The position numbers and the translations under genes were made by a program. The notes beneath the pieces are model-generated. The model was given only the letters and a program-made list of their open reading frames with translations. It made no database searches and had not been told where the DNA came from. From positions 45,540,358 through 45,604,357 of the forward strand of contig OW388300.1 in assembly GCA_936450465.1 (NCBI GenBank): a stretch of 64,000 bases of DNA. Direction: 5' to 3'. Shown here in pieces: positions 52,061 to 64,000 of the stretch (position 1 is the stretch's first letter; every line of letters begins with the position of its first letter). The stretch is from Gibbula magus (taxonomy: Eukaryota > Mollusca > Gastropoda > Trochida > Trochidae).

Positions 52061-53860
52061 ATACAACAAGTGTCATCAGAAGATGACATTCCACCGGTCC
52101 CTCAAAATTTGTAAAACAGATCTTTGAAAACAATTATAATTTTAAAGATAAATTAAGAATAGTAAAAGTTTGGATACTTTTTAATTATTTTGATATTGAA
52201 TGAACCCTCTTGTGTGTTCATGTTCAGATTTGTTCGTGTACTGTTCATGTTACCAGCACTCACTGCACGGGAGTAGACGACATAAAGCGCCTCCGTTCCA
52301 CTGATGTTAAAATATTTGCTGAAAACAGCACAACGTTCACAATGATCCGGAATAAAATATGACTGCAGACATGTAGACAGATTGAAGATGGCGTATCTCA
52401 ACAATCCATATAAATCAAAATATATATCTTTGTCATAATGTCAATCAATATGTCCTTAAAGGCCTAAGTGACAAATGAATAAGGTATTTGAGAAAAAGCT
52501 AACTATAGTGTGTGATTGTAGCATTTATGTCTATAACAGCTGAAAATGGGATGAAATTTCAAAATCTAAATCTTATTTAATTATGTATGATGAAAGATCT
52601 TTTGATATATGAAAGACACCGTGACTACATAAATATGTTTTTGACACCCGAAATCCAATGTTTATTGTTTAGTTATCTTGGTAACAACTCGTATTGTATT
52701 CATTAAAGTTACTCTGACAATACCATATAGAATCACATTTACCTTGAACATTGTGTGTTGCTTATATTTATGCAAGTGTAGATATTACGGTTTGGTTATG
52801 CGTGATGCTTTTCCTCATTCCATTACCAGATGACAATATATAAATTCATCTTTACGCTATTCATATTCATACACCATTTATCTTTACATTACATTTATTT
52901 TTACAGTTATTATACCTCAAAACAGCTTATTGAACTGTTCAATACTTTCAATACACTGCCTCCGTCATTCTATTACGTCGTCTGACCATTACGTTACATC
53001 TTGGCGAAGAGTTGTTACTAGGATAACGGAAGGTGGAGTCTACTAACGCCTACAGGGACAAATGCCTACAGTCTTAAACAAACAACTTTATGCACCAGTG
53101 GTTTTGATTTTTACAGCCTTCAACCTGTCATCAAAGTGGAATGGTCCATTACTTTGTGCACTTTTGCCTACAACCCGTTACACAGATGCAGGATTACATA
53201 TATTATTTATCATTTTTGTGATCTCAGCACATTTAATGGGAGTACACTGATTCGATGACTCGATGGGAGTCTTCATTCCAGCGTTATCTATTAGAATCAC
53301 TAATACATTTCCTTCTCGGTTTGTTTTATTATTTGTAATAGCTTATTGATAATGGAAATAAGTGAGAAAGCTTTACCTACATAACGGAATACATACAAAC
53401 ACTGTGAGTTTCACAGGTTGTACATAAGGAAAAGTGTATCGACTTTCAGCCAATTCAAATCGAGCATTTTACTGTAAGAAAAGATAACGATTCTTGTGCA
53501 TTACCTTGTGTGATGTTATGTAAGATAGCATGTATATTATGTAACGAATATCATGCTCAGTTTTTCATCCTTGTCAGGGTTCAGACAAGAGTGTTTGGTT
53601 ATAGATAAACACCGTGTCGGTCTGGTTCGCTCAAGGCACTTTAACTCACAAAGTGTCCTATAAAAAATATATATCAGAAAAGGTTTACAAATAAAATAGA
53701 GTATTTAGTTTGAAAACATTGTGCAGGATTAGTCAGTGAGTATTGACCAAATAATCGTTTCCTTTACGTAAATGCAATAAGATCTATTCTGCCTTACAGT
53801 CCCGCGAATTCATAAGCAATTACCGTCTTCCAGGATAATCTTTCTTCGATTTAAATCCTC
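52061..53860. other. No gene supported; expected 5' exons of the next gene not found
   Basis: I looked here for the signal-peptide/PAN exon and the following short exon of the FBXL4-like copy at 53863 and could not find them. The minus frame at 52153-52404 has six Cys but no matching pattern. Confidence 0.35.
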
Positions 53861-53906
53861 AGCCAAGCAACTGAGATCATTGGGGTGAATGACCTCTACC
53901 CTGCGT

Positions 53907-54251
53907 ATGGTGATTACCCGGGAGCCTGGGCCTCTGCTGAACATGATCAGGGACCAGAGTGGATCCAGGTACTTACTAAATAGTGGTTTAATGTTAGTAA
54001 TTAAAGAGAGGGTTCTATCTCTCATGTCTGCGTGGGTTTCGTGAATGACGTACAATTACGCTGTACAATTATTATTTTTATGGTGATGATAAGGGAGCCT
54101 GGGCCTCTGCTGAACATGACCAGGGTCCAGAGTGGATCCAGGTACTTACTAAATAAAGGTTAAATGTTAGTAATTAAAGAGAGGGTTCTATCTCTCATGT
54201 CTGCGTGGGTTACGTGAATTACGTACAATTACGCTGTACAATTATTAATTT
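53907..54251. repeat. 173-bp tandem duplication covering exon end and donor
   Basis: 53907-54079 and 54080-54251 are direct repeats. Each contains GGAGCCTGGGCCTCTGCTGA, the GAGTGGATCCAG exon end, the GTACTT donor and about 110 bp of intron. The second copy lacks the first part of the exon, but an in-frame 16-codon exon from an AAG acceptor is conceivable. Confidence 0.85.
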
Positions 54252-54403
54252 AGCATTTTAAAAATAATAAAATACATATAGCACCGATGAATGGCTTGTT
54301 ATTGAATAAATAAGCACTATTCTTCGTCAGATTCAACAATGCAACAATAGTACCTCTCTGAATTGATTCAAATGGGTTGTGTTTTAAATTCATGTATTAA
54401 AAA

Positions 54404-54540
<137 letters not shown>

Positions 54541-56296
54541 CCCTTATTTTAAGTATGTCCGTACTGGCCGACATGATGTTGAAATAAACATGCTTCTCGG
54601 CCTTTTGAGACATACTTGATTCAACAAGATTTTATTAATTAATCACATTTAAACGTTTTGAAAAATAATTAATGAGCTGATTGCTGTCCTCAATTTGAAC
54701 ATGTCAAAATTGTTTACATGTTGCACTGGTCAGAACAAGAGTGTTTACATGTTACACTGGTCAAAGGTTTGAAGCAACAGTTTCGGTCCTTTGACAATGT
54801 GCAATTGAGAATGCTACTCTTAATAATCCAGTTTGTATCATATTAGTACTATGTTTCCGGTAATAGATCATGACCCATACATTCATTATGCTATAAATAC
54901 AAATGTAAGTATTGACTGTTGAAATATAAAGAAGAAGGATAACCATCAGTTCACCCATTGCTCCTGACAGGTTCGTTTCCCAGAGCCTCTGTACATTAGA
55001 CGTGTTGATATCTACGAGACGTACAATGCAGGTGGAACCACATCAGTGGCAGTGAAGAATGGAGGAGCCTGGGATACCGTGTGGACCAACCCGCAGTTAC
55101 AAGTGATAGTACAGAGTAGGATTAATTCCATCAATCTACAGGTGAATATTGATTTAGTTTGCTGAGATTGAGAAATTGGGTCTATATTTTCGAAGCTCCC
55201 ACAGTGGTCTGATAGTTCTAAGACAATGCAAGGTAATGACGAATACTTTAGCAATTAGAGAGCTTCGAAAGCCTTTGCCTGTAGTTCGTCAAACGGATAA
55301 ACAGTGATATTTGAAGTGATATATGTAATTTGTAGAACTAAAATGAATAGTAGACTTATTCCGAAATTCTATGTTTTTAGTTGATAAGAGTCCAACTTCC
55401 ATTGTTATTGTTTCATATTATGCATGGTATAAGATGTTTTGACTCCTTTTCACACATTTTCAATATCTACAAATGCATTTCTTTATTTGTTCAAATCCCA
55501 GTCATGAGTCACTAAAATGTAAGTCAGTCTATGTTTCCTTACATCCGCACATCACACGAGATATTAGTTATAAAGTGGCTTTTGCTTAACTGTTGTTTAT
55601 GTTCATATAATTTCTTACTTTGAAGTTTACACGGAATCCCGAACTTTGGTTGGTTGAGAACGCGGTCAGGTGATCAAAATTTCGAGGTTCATAACCCATG
55701 AACTCTTGGAAAATCGTTCATACTCGTGTGAACGCTTTCAGGTCGTGTGAACGTTCGACGGTACTGTTGGCCCAGCGTTCTATCCTGATTGAGCGTGCTT
55801 TTGTTAGCAAATTTCAAACGGTTACCATGCATTTACCGACTTAATTGATTGAATAACATAAACTAATTATCATATTACCTTCTCAAGTGTTAAAATAATA
55901 AAAAATTTCAATGAAAGATCGCGCATAAATAACTGTTAGATTTTGAGCTAAGCGAGTCACAAGGCCTATTTCAAGAACCGATCGGCGAAATACACTCACG
56001 GTCGCTGGCTAAATAAAAATTATGCAGCAAATACTCACAATCTAATCATTATGAACTACCGGGATTCGGATTTGAGCAGTCGTGGTAATGAAATATGGCT
56101 TTTCCGACTGTTGTTTACATAATATTGACGAGGATACAACAACAAATGGCGGCCTCTATGTCATTACGTCATTCAAAGCACGGATAACTCTGATCTCGTG
56201 TCCCTTAAAGATTATATTTTATTACGCTTCACTCAGCATGATGAGTGCCGCAGGTTTCATCAAACAGGTAATCACGAAAAATAACGTAAGAAATTA

Positions 56297-56467
56297 TAAG
56301 AATTGAATGTCAGTTTGTGTGTTTGCACTGGAAAATGAACGATGTCAAAGCGGTATTCAAACTCTCACGTGAACTTGCTCGCAAGCTCGCCGTTCACGGA
56401 GGTTTGAATCCCGCTTTGACATCGTTCATTTTCCAGTGCAAACACACAAACTGACATTCAATTCTTA
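56297..56467. repeat. Near-perfect palindrome, about 80-bp arms
   Basis: AATTGAATGTCAGTTTGTGT continuing through GAACGATGTCAAAGCGG is inverted at GCTTTGACATCGTTCATTTT to ACACAAACTGACATTCAATT. Mismatches occur only towards the short centre (TTGCTCGCAAGC). It lies in the last intron of the FBXL4-like copy. Confidence 0.85.
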
Positions 56468-56639
56468 AATAAGCCTTAATATTGCTTCGTTCATATGGAT
56501 AATGTTGAGCCCTAAATAAAACTTATACCATCCAATACGCAAACATTTACCTGAATTGCGTATCTAATTGAAAACAGTTCTAACAACATTGTATTTCATA
56601 TCATTCTAGAAACCAACGCCTATCTTTAAGCAATCCACC

Positions 56640-57000
56640 AGTTACTTCGAGTAATAGTCATGGCTTAGTTTTATATGAAATGCATAATTAATTTTCCTCT
56701 GTAAATAACGACATTTGTTTTCTGCTTTTTTCACAGATCGACTATGCAAGTGATGAAATTAAGATTACAGTCGACCCGACTCTCGCTGACATCGGGTTGA
56801 ACTAGACGCAGTCAAACTCATCGGCTGGCCGACATCTTAATGACATCTTAATGGCAGCGAACAGAGATGTGGTTGTCTGGGGTTAAATCAACTTGCCTCC
56901 GCAAGGCATAACTAGAGTCAGTCTCCATCACTGGCTAATTCAGACCTTGCCGCATTTCCTTAAATTTCCTGTGCCTGTGTAGTGGCATGCTGCACCTTAA
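56640..57000. repeat. Inverted duplication, left copy
   Basis: This covers the last part of the intron, the last exon and the 3' UTR of the plus-strand FBXL4-like copy. It is the reverse complement, at high identity, of about 62192-62520; shared words include CAACTTGCCTCCGCAAGGCA, CAGTCTCCATCACTGGCTAA and CCGCATTTCCTTAAATTTCC. Confidence 0.85.
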
Positions 57001-57174
57001 GGTTCATAGTGCGGTCAAGTATACTGACCTTCAAAAGCAACTTCCTATTCAATTTGAAGGCTTGCAAAAAACACACTTTCTTATAAAATTTTAAGAAAAA
57101 GTGGAGTAGAATATGTCATGTTTTTTTTATTCGATCATACAGTTGATCAAGCCACACAAGCAAAAATCAATAAA

Positions 57175-59300
57175 TTAAGATTTGAAGATAGGTTGGATCC
57201 ACAAATACAGCAGTGGCAAAGTGTGAAGTTTCTTTTGAACGTCAGTATATGATAGCACTGGACCAGTCAGCAATTACTTACCCGGTTCATCTTGTCTTTT
57301 ATTTTGCATTGTGTACTATAACAAAAATCCAATCTTACGGTAATTCAAGCTAATGAATACGAGGGTCATTAAATTAAATTAAGCTACATTTACAGTAGTA
57401 ACCACAGTCTTTCCATGTCCCTGGATAGTACCACAACTTATACGAGTACATTGAAAGATTCTACCACCCCCAGAGCCGCTTTGCAAATGAGTGCTTTTAA
57501 AATCTCACACGACGGAGTTGCGTTGCTTCAACATCAGGGACCAAGTTTATTGTATTTTTAACATTTTAGTATAGCATTAGAGTCTTTTGAATTACCTTCT
57601 AATTGCATTGTGCATCAACTTTATCAGTTGCAAAACGCATTCTTATATATTCTATATAAATTCACCTTGAACAAATAGTTTTATCACTTGTCTGTTAAAG
57701 ATGTTGTTATATACTTTGAATGTAGCTCTCTTGAATTAAACAACTTGTAAACCCGTTGTTTATTCTGTTTTACTCGAATTATCCATACAGACAATACTTT
57801 CAACTGTACATAGTGAACATCTGGTGTCACTAATGGTCATTAATGAGATATTGATGTTGAAAGTACGTAAATATTGGACTGCTGAAGACCTCAATAGTAA
57901 AAAGGTCCTAACCCGGATGCATGGGATTGGCTCTAGTGCGCATGCCCGAAGTACAGTGTATGTTGGTGACGTCATATGAAAATCAATTATGACAGAATAT
58001 GACATTGACAATAAAGTGATTAATACTATTTTGTGTTGGGTCACATTTCTCAATTAATTCATTTAGCCATGCTTTTCGTCAACTTCAAGAATTAGTTTCC
58101 ATCAACATCATCACAAGTTCTACAATTAGACACAGAGCTGTTTAATTAATTGTCTAATAGAATCTTGTCGTTTAAAAACATATTCTTTTTACATTTGACA
58201 CTTACACTTTGTTTGTTTCACGAGCCGATCAACTATGAAACTAGAATAATTTAAGTGAAGGTAAACGATAAACCTGTGATCGGGAAATAGGATTTAAGAT
58301 AATTTTTAGAAAAACACTTAAAATCAAATTATGTATATGTAATCCATAAACATTCAAGTATACGACATATATTATTTGAACATGAAGATTATGTAACTGT
58401 AGTTTACACAAACAGATTCATCAGAAAAGGTCTGGATTTGCTAAACTATTATGTTTCCTAACATCCTAAAAATGTACCTTTATATATGCACCATCAGAAC
58501 TGCGGATTTGACACGTGGATCCAAAATTGTGACTTCACATCTGAATATCGGATCGGGTGCATTAAATCATTAGTATAATATGAAGCTTGGTGACAAAATA
58601 TTTCTGTATATTTTCCAGTATAACGTGTAAGCACCTGCTAAGAGAATTCAATTTGATGTATATTTACTTGACATATTAACCGCGATTCATCCGTTATCCT
58701 CGTACATGAGTCAATGAGTATATCACATTTACTACAAAGCTAATTTAAAAGTAACAGTGCCCAGTGCAGGTTCAGTTATGTAATGGATAACACCTGAATG
58801 GGAGGAGGGTGTTATCTACTTTATACACTGAAAAAAACTAAGCAACAGTCATGTACACATGCTATGATTATAGTTTAGTTTGTCGTTTTTATGTCCAGTT
58901 CCTGTGTGTCTGTTATTGTATTATGTACTTGTAATATTAGAAAATTTACCGAACCAGATTCTTTATTGAATGAAATATGTTTAAACCATCATATGGAATA
59001 CAATTCACTCCACTCCATTGATATTTGGATATTCATAGAAGCCAGCACAGTATGGCTATCATGCAGTCCCGCTTGTGCTCGGACATTAACCTATACGAGT
59101 TATACAAGTTGAAGCGAATGGTCCTCACAATGCTTACAACAGTGTTTAAATCGATGTCTAGAGTCGTAGAAGAATTAAATGTTACAGAGTGCTGCCTGAA
59201 GAACAACCCTTTTATATTTAGCACTGAATTCAGAAATATTCATTAGCCTGCATCTTCCCACGGCAAAGTGAAAATGTATCGAGATCTCTCCATTTTTTTA
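57175..59300. other. Intergenic, no gene supported
   Basis: The long minus frame at 57760-58053 and the plus frames at 58891-59246 have no domain, signal peptide or splice partner that I can recognise. Confidence 0.35.
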
Positions 59301-59639
59301 TCTTGCCTTCAACCTAGCCAGAAGTGGTGAAACGAATCAGCGACACCTATTGTGATCACGAGTTACGTCCCTTACCATCTGCTAACATACAGGCAATGAA
59401 ATCGCCGTTTACATTCGGAACAAATTCAAAATAAGCGACGATCGACACAGTCAAAGAGACTGTCTTCTGATTGGCTTATCCGATTAGCCTGCAGTACGTT
59501 TAAATCTAAGCACTGAAAATGCGAGGGTTGAGGCCAAGGGCGGAAGGAGAAGATATGGAAATCTTTTCGTTACGCCTGTGACGTTGTGAAGATGATTAGC
59601 CTGTAGAAGGTTTCAGAGAGCCACTAGTTTTATTAAACT

Positions 59640-60500
59640 GAATTGAGCTGAACTGCACTTTATTGTCACAGAAGAGGTACATACAATGTACCGTATACAT
59701 GCACATATATACAAATATACAAGACAACATAAAATATAAGGTTACAGCAAGTAAAGTACATTAAATAAAGAGACAATGTGAAGTTATGGACAATATTTAG
59801 CTCAATAAGGACATTATAAGTTTATAATATATGGACACTTTTCTTAAAGTACAAGTACCAAGCTTAGTAGTGTTCATTTTGTATATATTTGGTTTAATAT
59901 AATAATATTTATGAAAACATTTTTCTCTTTCTATTTGGGACATATGAATAAATAATGGAATTTGTCAACATCATCAACATCAAACAAAACAAAATCAAAT
60001 ATGTAACCATTTTGTTTCCTGGAACTTTCTAGAACTATGAGCCCAATTTGAATGTAGCTCATGTCACATTGAGATGTATAAGATGAACATGCGATGAGGG
60101 TCCTATATGTGGCAAAGATTCTCACTATTGTTTGTTTAAAGTGAAATATACTGTATTTATTACCCATGTACAGTGAACATAGTAATACAAAAGTGCAAAT
60201 GCACTGCTGCGGTATTAACTTTTCCGAACTTCTCTCCTCGATGCATACGATCTCCAACACAAACAATCCAAATGAACAAGTTTGTTGTTTTTCTATTTGG
60301 TATGTACACCAAACCTACAGACCTAGTGTTACTTATTTGTTCGAAGGTCAATGAACACGCGTGTATATAAGTATAACACATATAGAGCTGAACAATGTTT
60401 GATTTAATCATGTAAGCACAGTTAATTGGTGAACAATAGGATGACTTACATCCATTTTCTATTGATTGTTCAATTTCATAGCCCGTGGCTTTAAAACAGA
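59640..60500 (-). pseudogene. Probable LINE 3'-end relic
   Basis: On minus a broken frame contains DVDKFHYLFICPK, which resembles the EDEYHFLFVCPKY block near the end of the LINE proteins seen at 43092-44266. It is followed downstream by a 3' end reading TGACAATAAAGTGCAGTTCA, related to the tail at 14135-14218. The upstream frames (60507-60160) are too altered to assign. Confidence 0.45.
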
Positions 60501-60507
60501 AAATCAA

Positions 60508-61220
60508 GTTTGAAGATACTGAGTATCATTAGGAAACAAGCAGTGATCAGTGGTTACATACGTTCAGTGGGTAAAGGGGAAAAAAGGTGTAATGATGTTT
60601 CTGTGGTGTCTACCCCTCGTGGATTAAATTCTCTGGCATATTTGTCGGTACATGTATAGTTTCTTTTGCTCCCGGGTGGAAGCAGTTCAAAATATTACTC
60701 CGATAGAGTGAGTGATATCTTCTGTAGGAGTTTCAGCCAGTAAATCACTTCACCTTTGTAGTACTGTAGTGTAGTCAGCACGAACAAACCGGTTGCATCT
60801 ATTTCAGAGGGAGGTTATTGTTTTTTCAAGAGACTCGGAATGAACATAATCAGGATAATCAAACATGTTCCTCATCATCTTCTGCAAGATGAAATTCGCG
60901 CTGGTCGATTCTAGAGACATTTTGAGGTCATAGAAAACAAAAAAACAAGGTCTATGGACTGGCGAACCTCTTTAATTCAAGCGTGCGACGTTTCGAAGTA
61001 TATGACAACATCGTTAACAAGCAAGTGAGGACATATATTATTCCAAGGTGAATATACATATACAATGCATAATGATGCATTTTAGATATGAATAGGTTGA
61101 TGCACAATGCAATTCGAAGGTCATTTAACAGTTTCTAAACCATTCTATAGAAATATATTTGGGATATGTTTTCTGTGACTTATTGTACAACATACTTATG
61201 ATAGCACACATTGTTCACAA
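60508..61220. other. Intergenic, no gene seen
   Basis: No exon or repeat was recognised. Confidence 0.35.
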
Positions 61221-61223
61221 GTA

Positions 61224-61720
61224 TTAAAGGTGCATCCATTGTGTTTCATAAAATTTTATTTGACTTTAATACGTTCCAACACATCATATGTGCTGTTTAC
61301 AATACAAACAAATTACCTCAGCTTGCATATTTATCCCCAATCGCCAAATATATCATAAATACTATTTTCCAATTAATATCGAGTAACATCATGATGCATG
61401 TGCAGAAACCTAAAGTGTACGTCCTATTTACATGCACAGTAGTTATATGACCTATTGAACGTTATCAACCCAAATTTGTTATTTTGTCTGGTTTAAATAA
61501 GATTCCTAAATTACGTTTGACTCATTGGCGCGCGCCACAAGCTGTGCATTGTCCGGTTTTCGATCAGAAATCGAATCTTTTACCTTCATATCGTCAATAT
61601 ACTAAGTCGAGTTTCATTACAATGGTAGTTTTCGGTAACAGTTGGTACTTCTCGATGAAATAAGACCATTTATAACGTTTGCCATATTTGACCCCCAACA
61701 ACACAATGGATGTACCTTAA
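61224..61720. mobile_element. TTAA-flanked MITE, family 2, longest copy
   Basis: Ends TTAA-AGGTGCATCCATT and AATGGATGTACC-TTAA. The interior includes TTACGTTTGACTCATTGGCG, GTGCATTGTCCGGTTTTCGA and ATAACGTTTG, shared with the copies at 34380, 45180 and 50993. Confidence 0.8.
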
Positions 61721-62120
61721 AGGCACTGTACTGCCATCGTGTGAGATCTTACAACTTGCAATGTGGCACGGAGTGGCTATAGAATATTTCAGTTTACGGG
61801 TGTACTTATGGAATTATCTAGTGACATCCAAAGATTTGGGTTTGTTACTTACATTTGTGAATGTGGCAAAGCACGTTTTGATCGTATTATATAAAGTGAA
61901 TTGAATTACAGTAAAATTGATGTATACTACACAATGCAAAAGTATGAACAAGATGAACTTGCTGACTGGTTTAAACTAGGTGGTGGAAAGTTGAAGGGAT
62001 ATAATAACCTGTAGTCGAGATTTATGATGGAATTGAATCATTGAATGTTGTGTGATTCTAAAACGGGCTAATGTTTGCAGTCTACGATAGTATCAAACAA
62101 GAGAACCCCCTCCCCCAACA
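61721..62120. other. Intergenic, no gene seen
   Basis: Spacer between the MITE and the 3' end of the minus-strand FBXL4-like copy. Confidence 0.35.
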
Positions 62121-62124
62121 ACGA

Positions 62125-62290
62125 ATCTCCATCACTGGCTACCTCATTTCCTTAAATTCCCAGTGCTATCATTGTTGGTAGCATGAAGTTTAGGTACAGC
62201 GCGTCACTACACAAGCACAGGAAACTTAAGGAAATGCGGCAAAGGCTGAATTAGCCAGTGATGGAGACTGACTCTAGTTATGCCTTGCGG
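62125..62290. repeat. Local inverted pair in the 3' UTR
   Basis: TCTCCATCACTGGCTACCTC with ATTTCCTTAAATTCCCAGTG at 62127-62165 is the inverse of CACAGGAAACTTAAGGAAAT with GCCAGTGATGGAGA at 62216-62270, so the 3' UTR of the minus-strand gene could fold into a stem. Confidence 0.65.
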
Positions 62291-62520
62291 AGGCAAGTTG
62301 ATTCAACCCAAGACATCCAAATCTCTATACGCTGCCATTAAGATGTCGGCCAGCCGATGAGTTTCACTGCGTCCAGTTCAACCCACTTGTTAGCGAGAGA
62401 CGGGTCGACTGTAATCTTAATTTCATCACTTGCATAGTCGATCTGTGAAAATAGCAGAAAACAAATAATATCATTTACTTGACAATGTGCATTTTCACAT
62501 AAAACTTATAGCCATGAATA
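62192..62520. repeat. Inverted duplication, right copy
   Basis: Reverse-complement partner of 56640-57000, covering intron end, last exon and 3' UTR of the minus-strand FBXL4-like gene. Confidence 0.85.
62338..62442 (-). CDS. Last exon of a second FBXL4-like discoidin gene (partial)
   Basis: On minus, a TTTTCACAG acceptor is followed by 34 codons: IDYASDEIKITVDPSLANKW, then VELDAVKLIGWPTS and stop TAA at 62340-62338. It aligns with the last exon of the gene at 2290-8812 (ITVD, ELDAVKLSGW) and enters in phase 0, as there. It is intact, unlike the inverted copy ending at 56805. No further exon of this gene is found between 62443 and 64000, so the remaining exons must lie past the right edge. 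Confidence 0.8.
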   Translation of the reverse strand: MDYASDEIKITVDPSLANKWVELDAVKLIGWPTS

Positions 62521-62937
62521 TTACTCGATTTGCACAAGGATTAAAACAATATAGTTGCTTCTTAATGATATAAGATATTATCATGGTATCTAATGTTATA
62601 CTAGAACCTATGGAAGGGGATTTGTGCCGAAAATGAAGACATGTTGACTTGTAACTTGTAAAGTGTAACATGTTGTTCTCAACCATACAAGTCTCGAAAA
62701 GACAAGTCCAATCATACAAAACTAACATTTTAATTCTGTCAATCGTAACTTCGCATTCTCAACTTTACAAAGTTGAAATGTAATTCTAGAAATCGTCAAA
62801 GTCGAAAAGTCAACTTGTCATTTTTAATTATTAAATCTAAATAATATGCACATTTAGTAATGTTACAAGTTACGTTTGACAAATGGAAAATGGAAAATGA
62901 AGAGTTGCAAAGTCAGCTTTGTAAAACCGACTTCAGC

Positions 62938-62997
62938 ATTTCGAGACTGACACGACTTGCAAAGTTAACATTTCGAGACTGACACGACTTGCATAGC
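62938..62997. repeat. 30-bp tandem repeat, two copies
   Basis: CATTTCGAGACTGACACGAC followed by TTGCA(A/T)AG occurs twice in direct order. Shorter AACTTGTAA / CAAGTC words surround it from 62640. Confidence 0.7.
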
Positions 62998-62999
62998 TA

Positions 63000-64000
63000 C
63001 GATTGCAATGTTTCAAATCACATCTCTGCACGATTTCGCATTGACCATATTTGGAATATTACGGAAATTAGCGGAAAGGAACGAATAATCCCGATCCGAT
63101 AAACACAATGTTCAACAATGACTTCTCCCTTGGCAAGCATCTCCAAGCAACTATTAACACATAAATATATTTGAAAGTTGCATACTAGTTTTCCCATTAT
63201 TAGCTAGCATACTGTTGACAAAAGCACATTGACTAAAACACTATAGGAGACCGTCGCTTTTTTCTGTGGAGGAACTAACTGCCCGCCCGAACGCTCGAGA
63301 CGCGGTTATTTCTGTTGCGAGCCCGGATGGTCGGCCACATATTTAATGTGTAATCATGACCTCCAATTTTTTCCCCAAACATTTTGGAAGGGGGGGGCGG
63401 ACAGATACGCCAGATACGTCATATTGATTAAAGTAATCCAAATATACGACATCGGAGTTTCAGCAAATGTGCTTGTTATATGAGGAAGGCCAATCTACAT
63501 TTTCACGTGGTGGAAGGTACTGGTCAAACACAAAAAGGAAAATAAAACATTTGTTTCTCTACGTTATTTCCAGGGTGACAATAAAAATAAGTATACATTT
63601 GTACATTTTTCTAAATAACATAGGAATAGTTAGACCACATTTTTAAGAAATATGCTTCCTAGTCAAGATTAATATATATGTATTTTGTGATATTATAATA
63701 TTGTATGTATGTATGATTTTTTTTTTTTTTTAGTATACAATATAGTTGGAGTAAATCGTTTCTTGCTACATGCAGTTTTATATATATAAGCTAAAACACT
63801 CCCAATCCAGATCAGTGTATTTCGAATCAGTGACGTATTCCCATTTATGATAGTAAGTTAGTTTATCAAAATGTGTGAGTCAAGTAATAAATCTTACATT
63901 TTTTTGTGACCCAGAAGGGTGTTGAATTTATTTTTATTTTGCATTTGATTGTAAAAGGGTATACAGGATTGCACAGTTTACACTCGGGTATAATGATACC
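63000..64000. other. Right edge, no gene seen
   Basis: Probably intron or spacer of the minus-strand FBXL4-like gene. It contains a G7 tract near 63390 and a T-tract near 63716-63733, and no supported exon. Confidence 0.4.

Noticed and set aside
52153..52404. Minus frame considered as a PAN-like exon
   Set aside because: Its Cys spacing does not match the C-x3-C-x5-C-x11-C of the PAN exon at 8503-8812, and it is on the wrong strand for the FBXL4-like copy at 53863.
57760..58053. 97-residue minus frame
   Set aside because: No domain or conserved context; length is within chance expectation for a window this size.

Overview
The window is eukaryotic and is best explained as genomic DNA of a marine lophotrochozoan, most likely a bivalve mollusc. 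The genes have small exons, GT-AG introns and AATAAA signals. The spacer is AT-rich and packed with short non-autonomous transposons, tRNA-derived SINEs, decayed LINEs and satellites. One dispersed family (three tandem sub-units, then a tail rich in GGACGGACG) is of a kind I associate with bivalve genomes. There are no bacterial genes, operons or CRISPR arrays. Nearly all open reading frames over 60 codons are chance or repeat-derived; the real genes had to be assembled from exons.

Seven gene models were assembled by hand, and all complete ones encode secreted proteins. From left to right: (1) a minus-strand five-exon gene (8812 to 2290) with a signal peptide, a PAN/apple-like Cys domain and a discoidin-type beta-sandwich resembling the N-terminal domain of FBXL4; (2) a plus-strand two-exon VWC protein (19135-21024); (3) a minus-strand modular gene (31383 to about 22871) encoding several isolated VWC second halves joined by Pro-rich linkers; (4) a second VWC protein on plus (37451-40497); (5) a third VWC protein on minus (49300 to 47913); (6) a plus-strand 5'-incomplete, frameshifted copy of the FBXL4-like gene (53863-56805); (7) the last exon of another copy on minus (62442 to 62338), whose remaining exons lie beyond the right edge. 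Genes 6 and 7 are tail-to-tail inverted paralogues.

The strongest biological signal is the Cys-rich family. The three VWC proteins share the same intron (phase 1, directly after C-P-N-G), the same second-half Cys spacing (5-5-10-1-3) and a four-Cys tail that looks like the start of another VWC. The modular gene uses that same spacing in its first two modules, with every exon phase 1-1 and module ends at C-P-A-G or similar. This suggests a local cluster of extracellular Cys-rich proteins built by exon duplication and shuffling, next to PAN/discoidin-type secreted proteins. Their function cannot be read from the sequence; extracellular matrix, shell or byssus, and BMP-type ligand binding are possibilities only.

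The spacer holds two TTAA-flanked MITE families (one copy nested in another repeat, one inserted beside an exon), a TA-flanked MITE, a 1.17-kb inverted-repeat element with arrays of AAGCTT-centred palindromes at 21-bp spacing, two LINE reverse-transcriptase relics, several SINEs, two long AT microsatellites and one 149-bp GA tract next to a splice donor.
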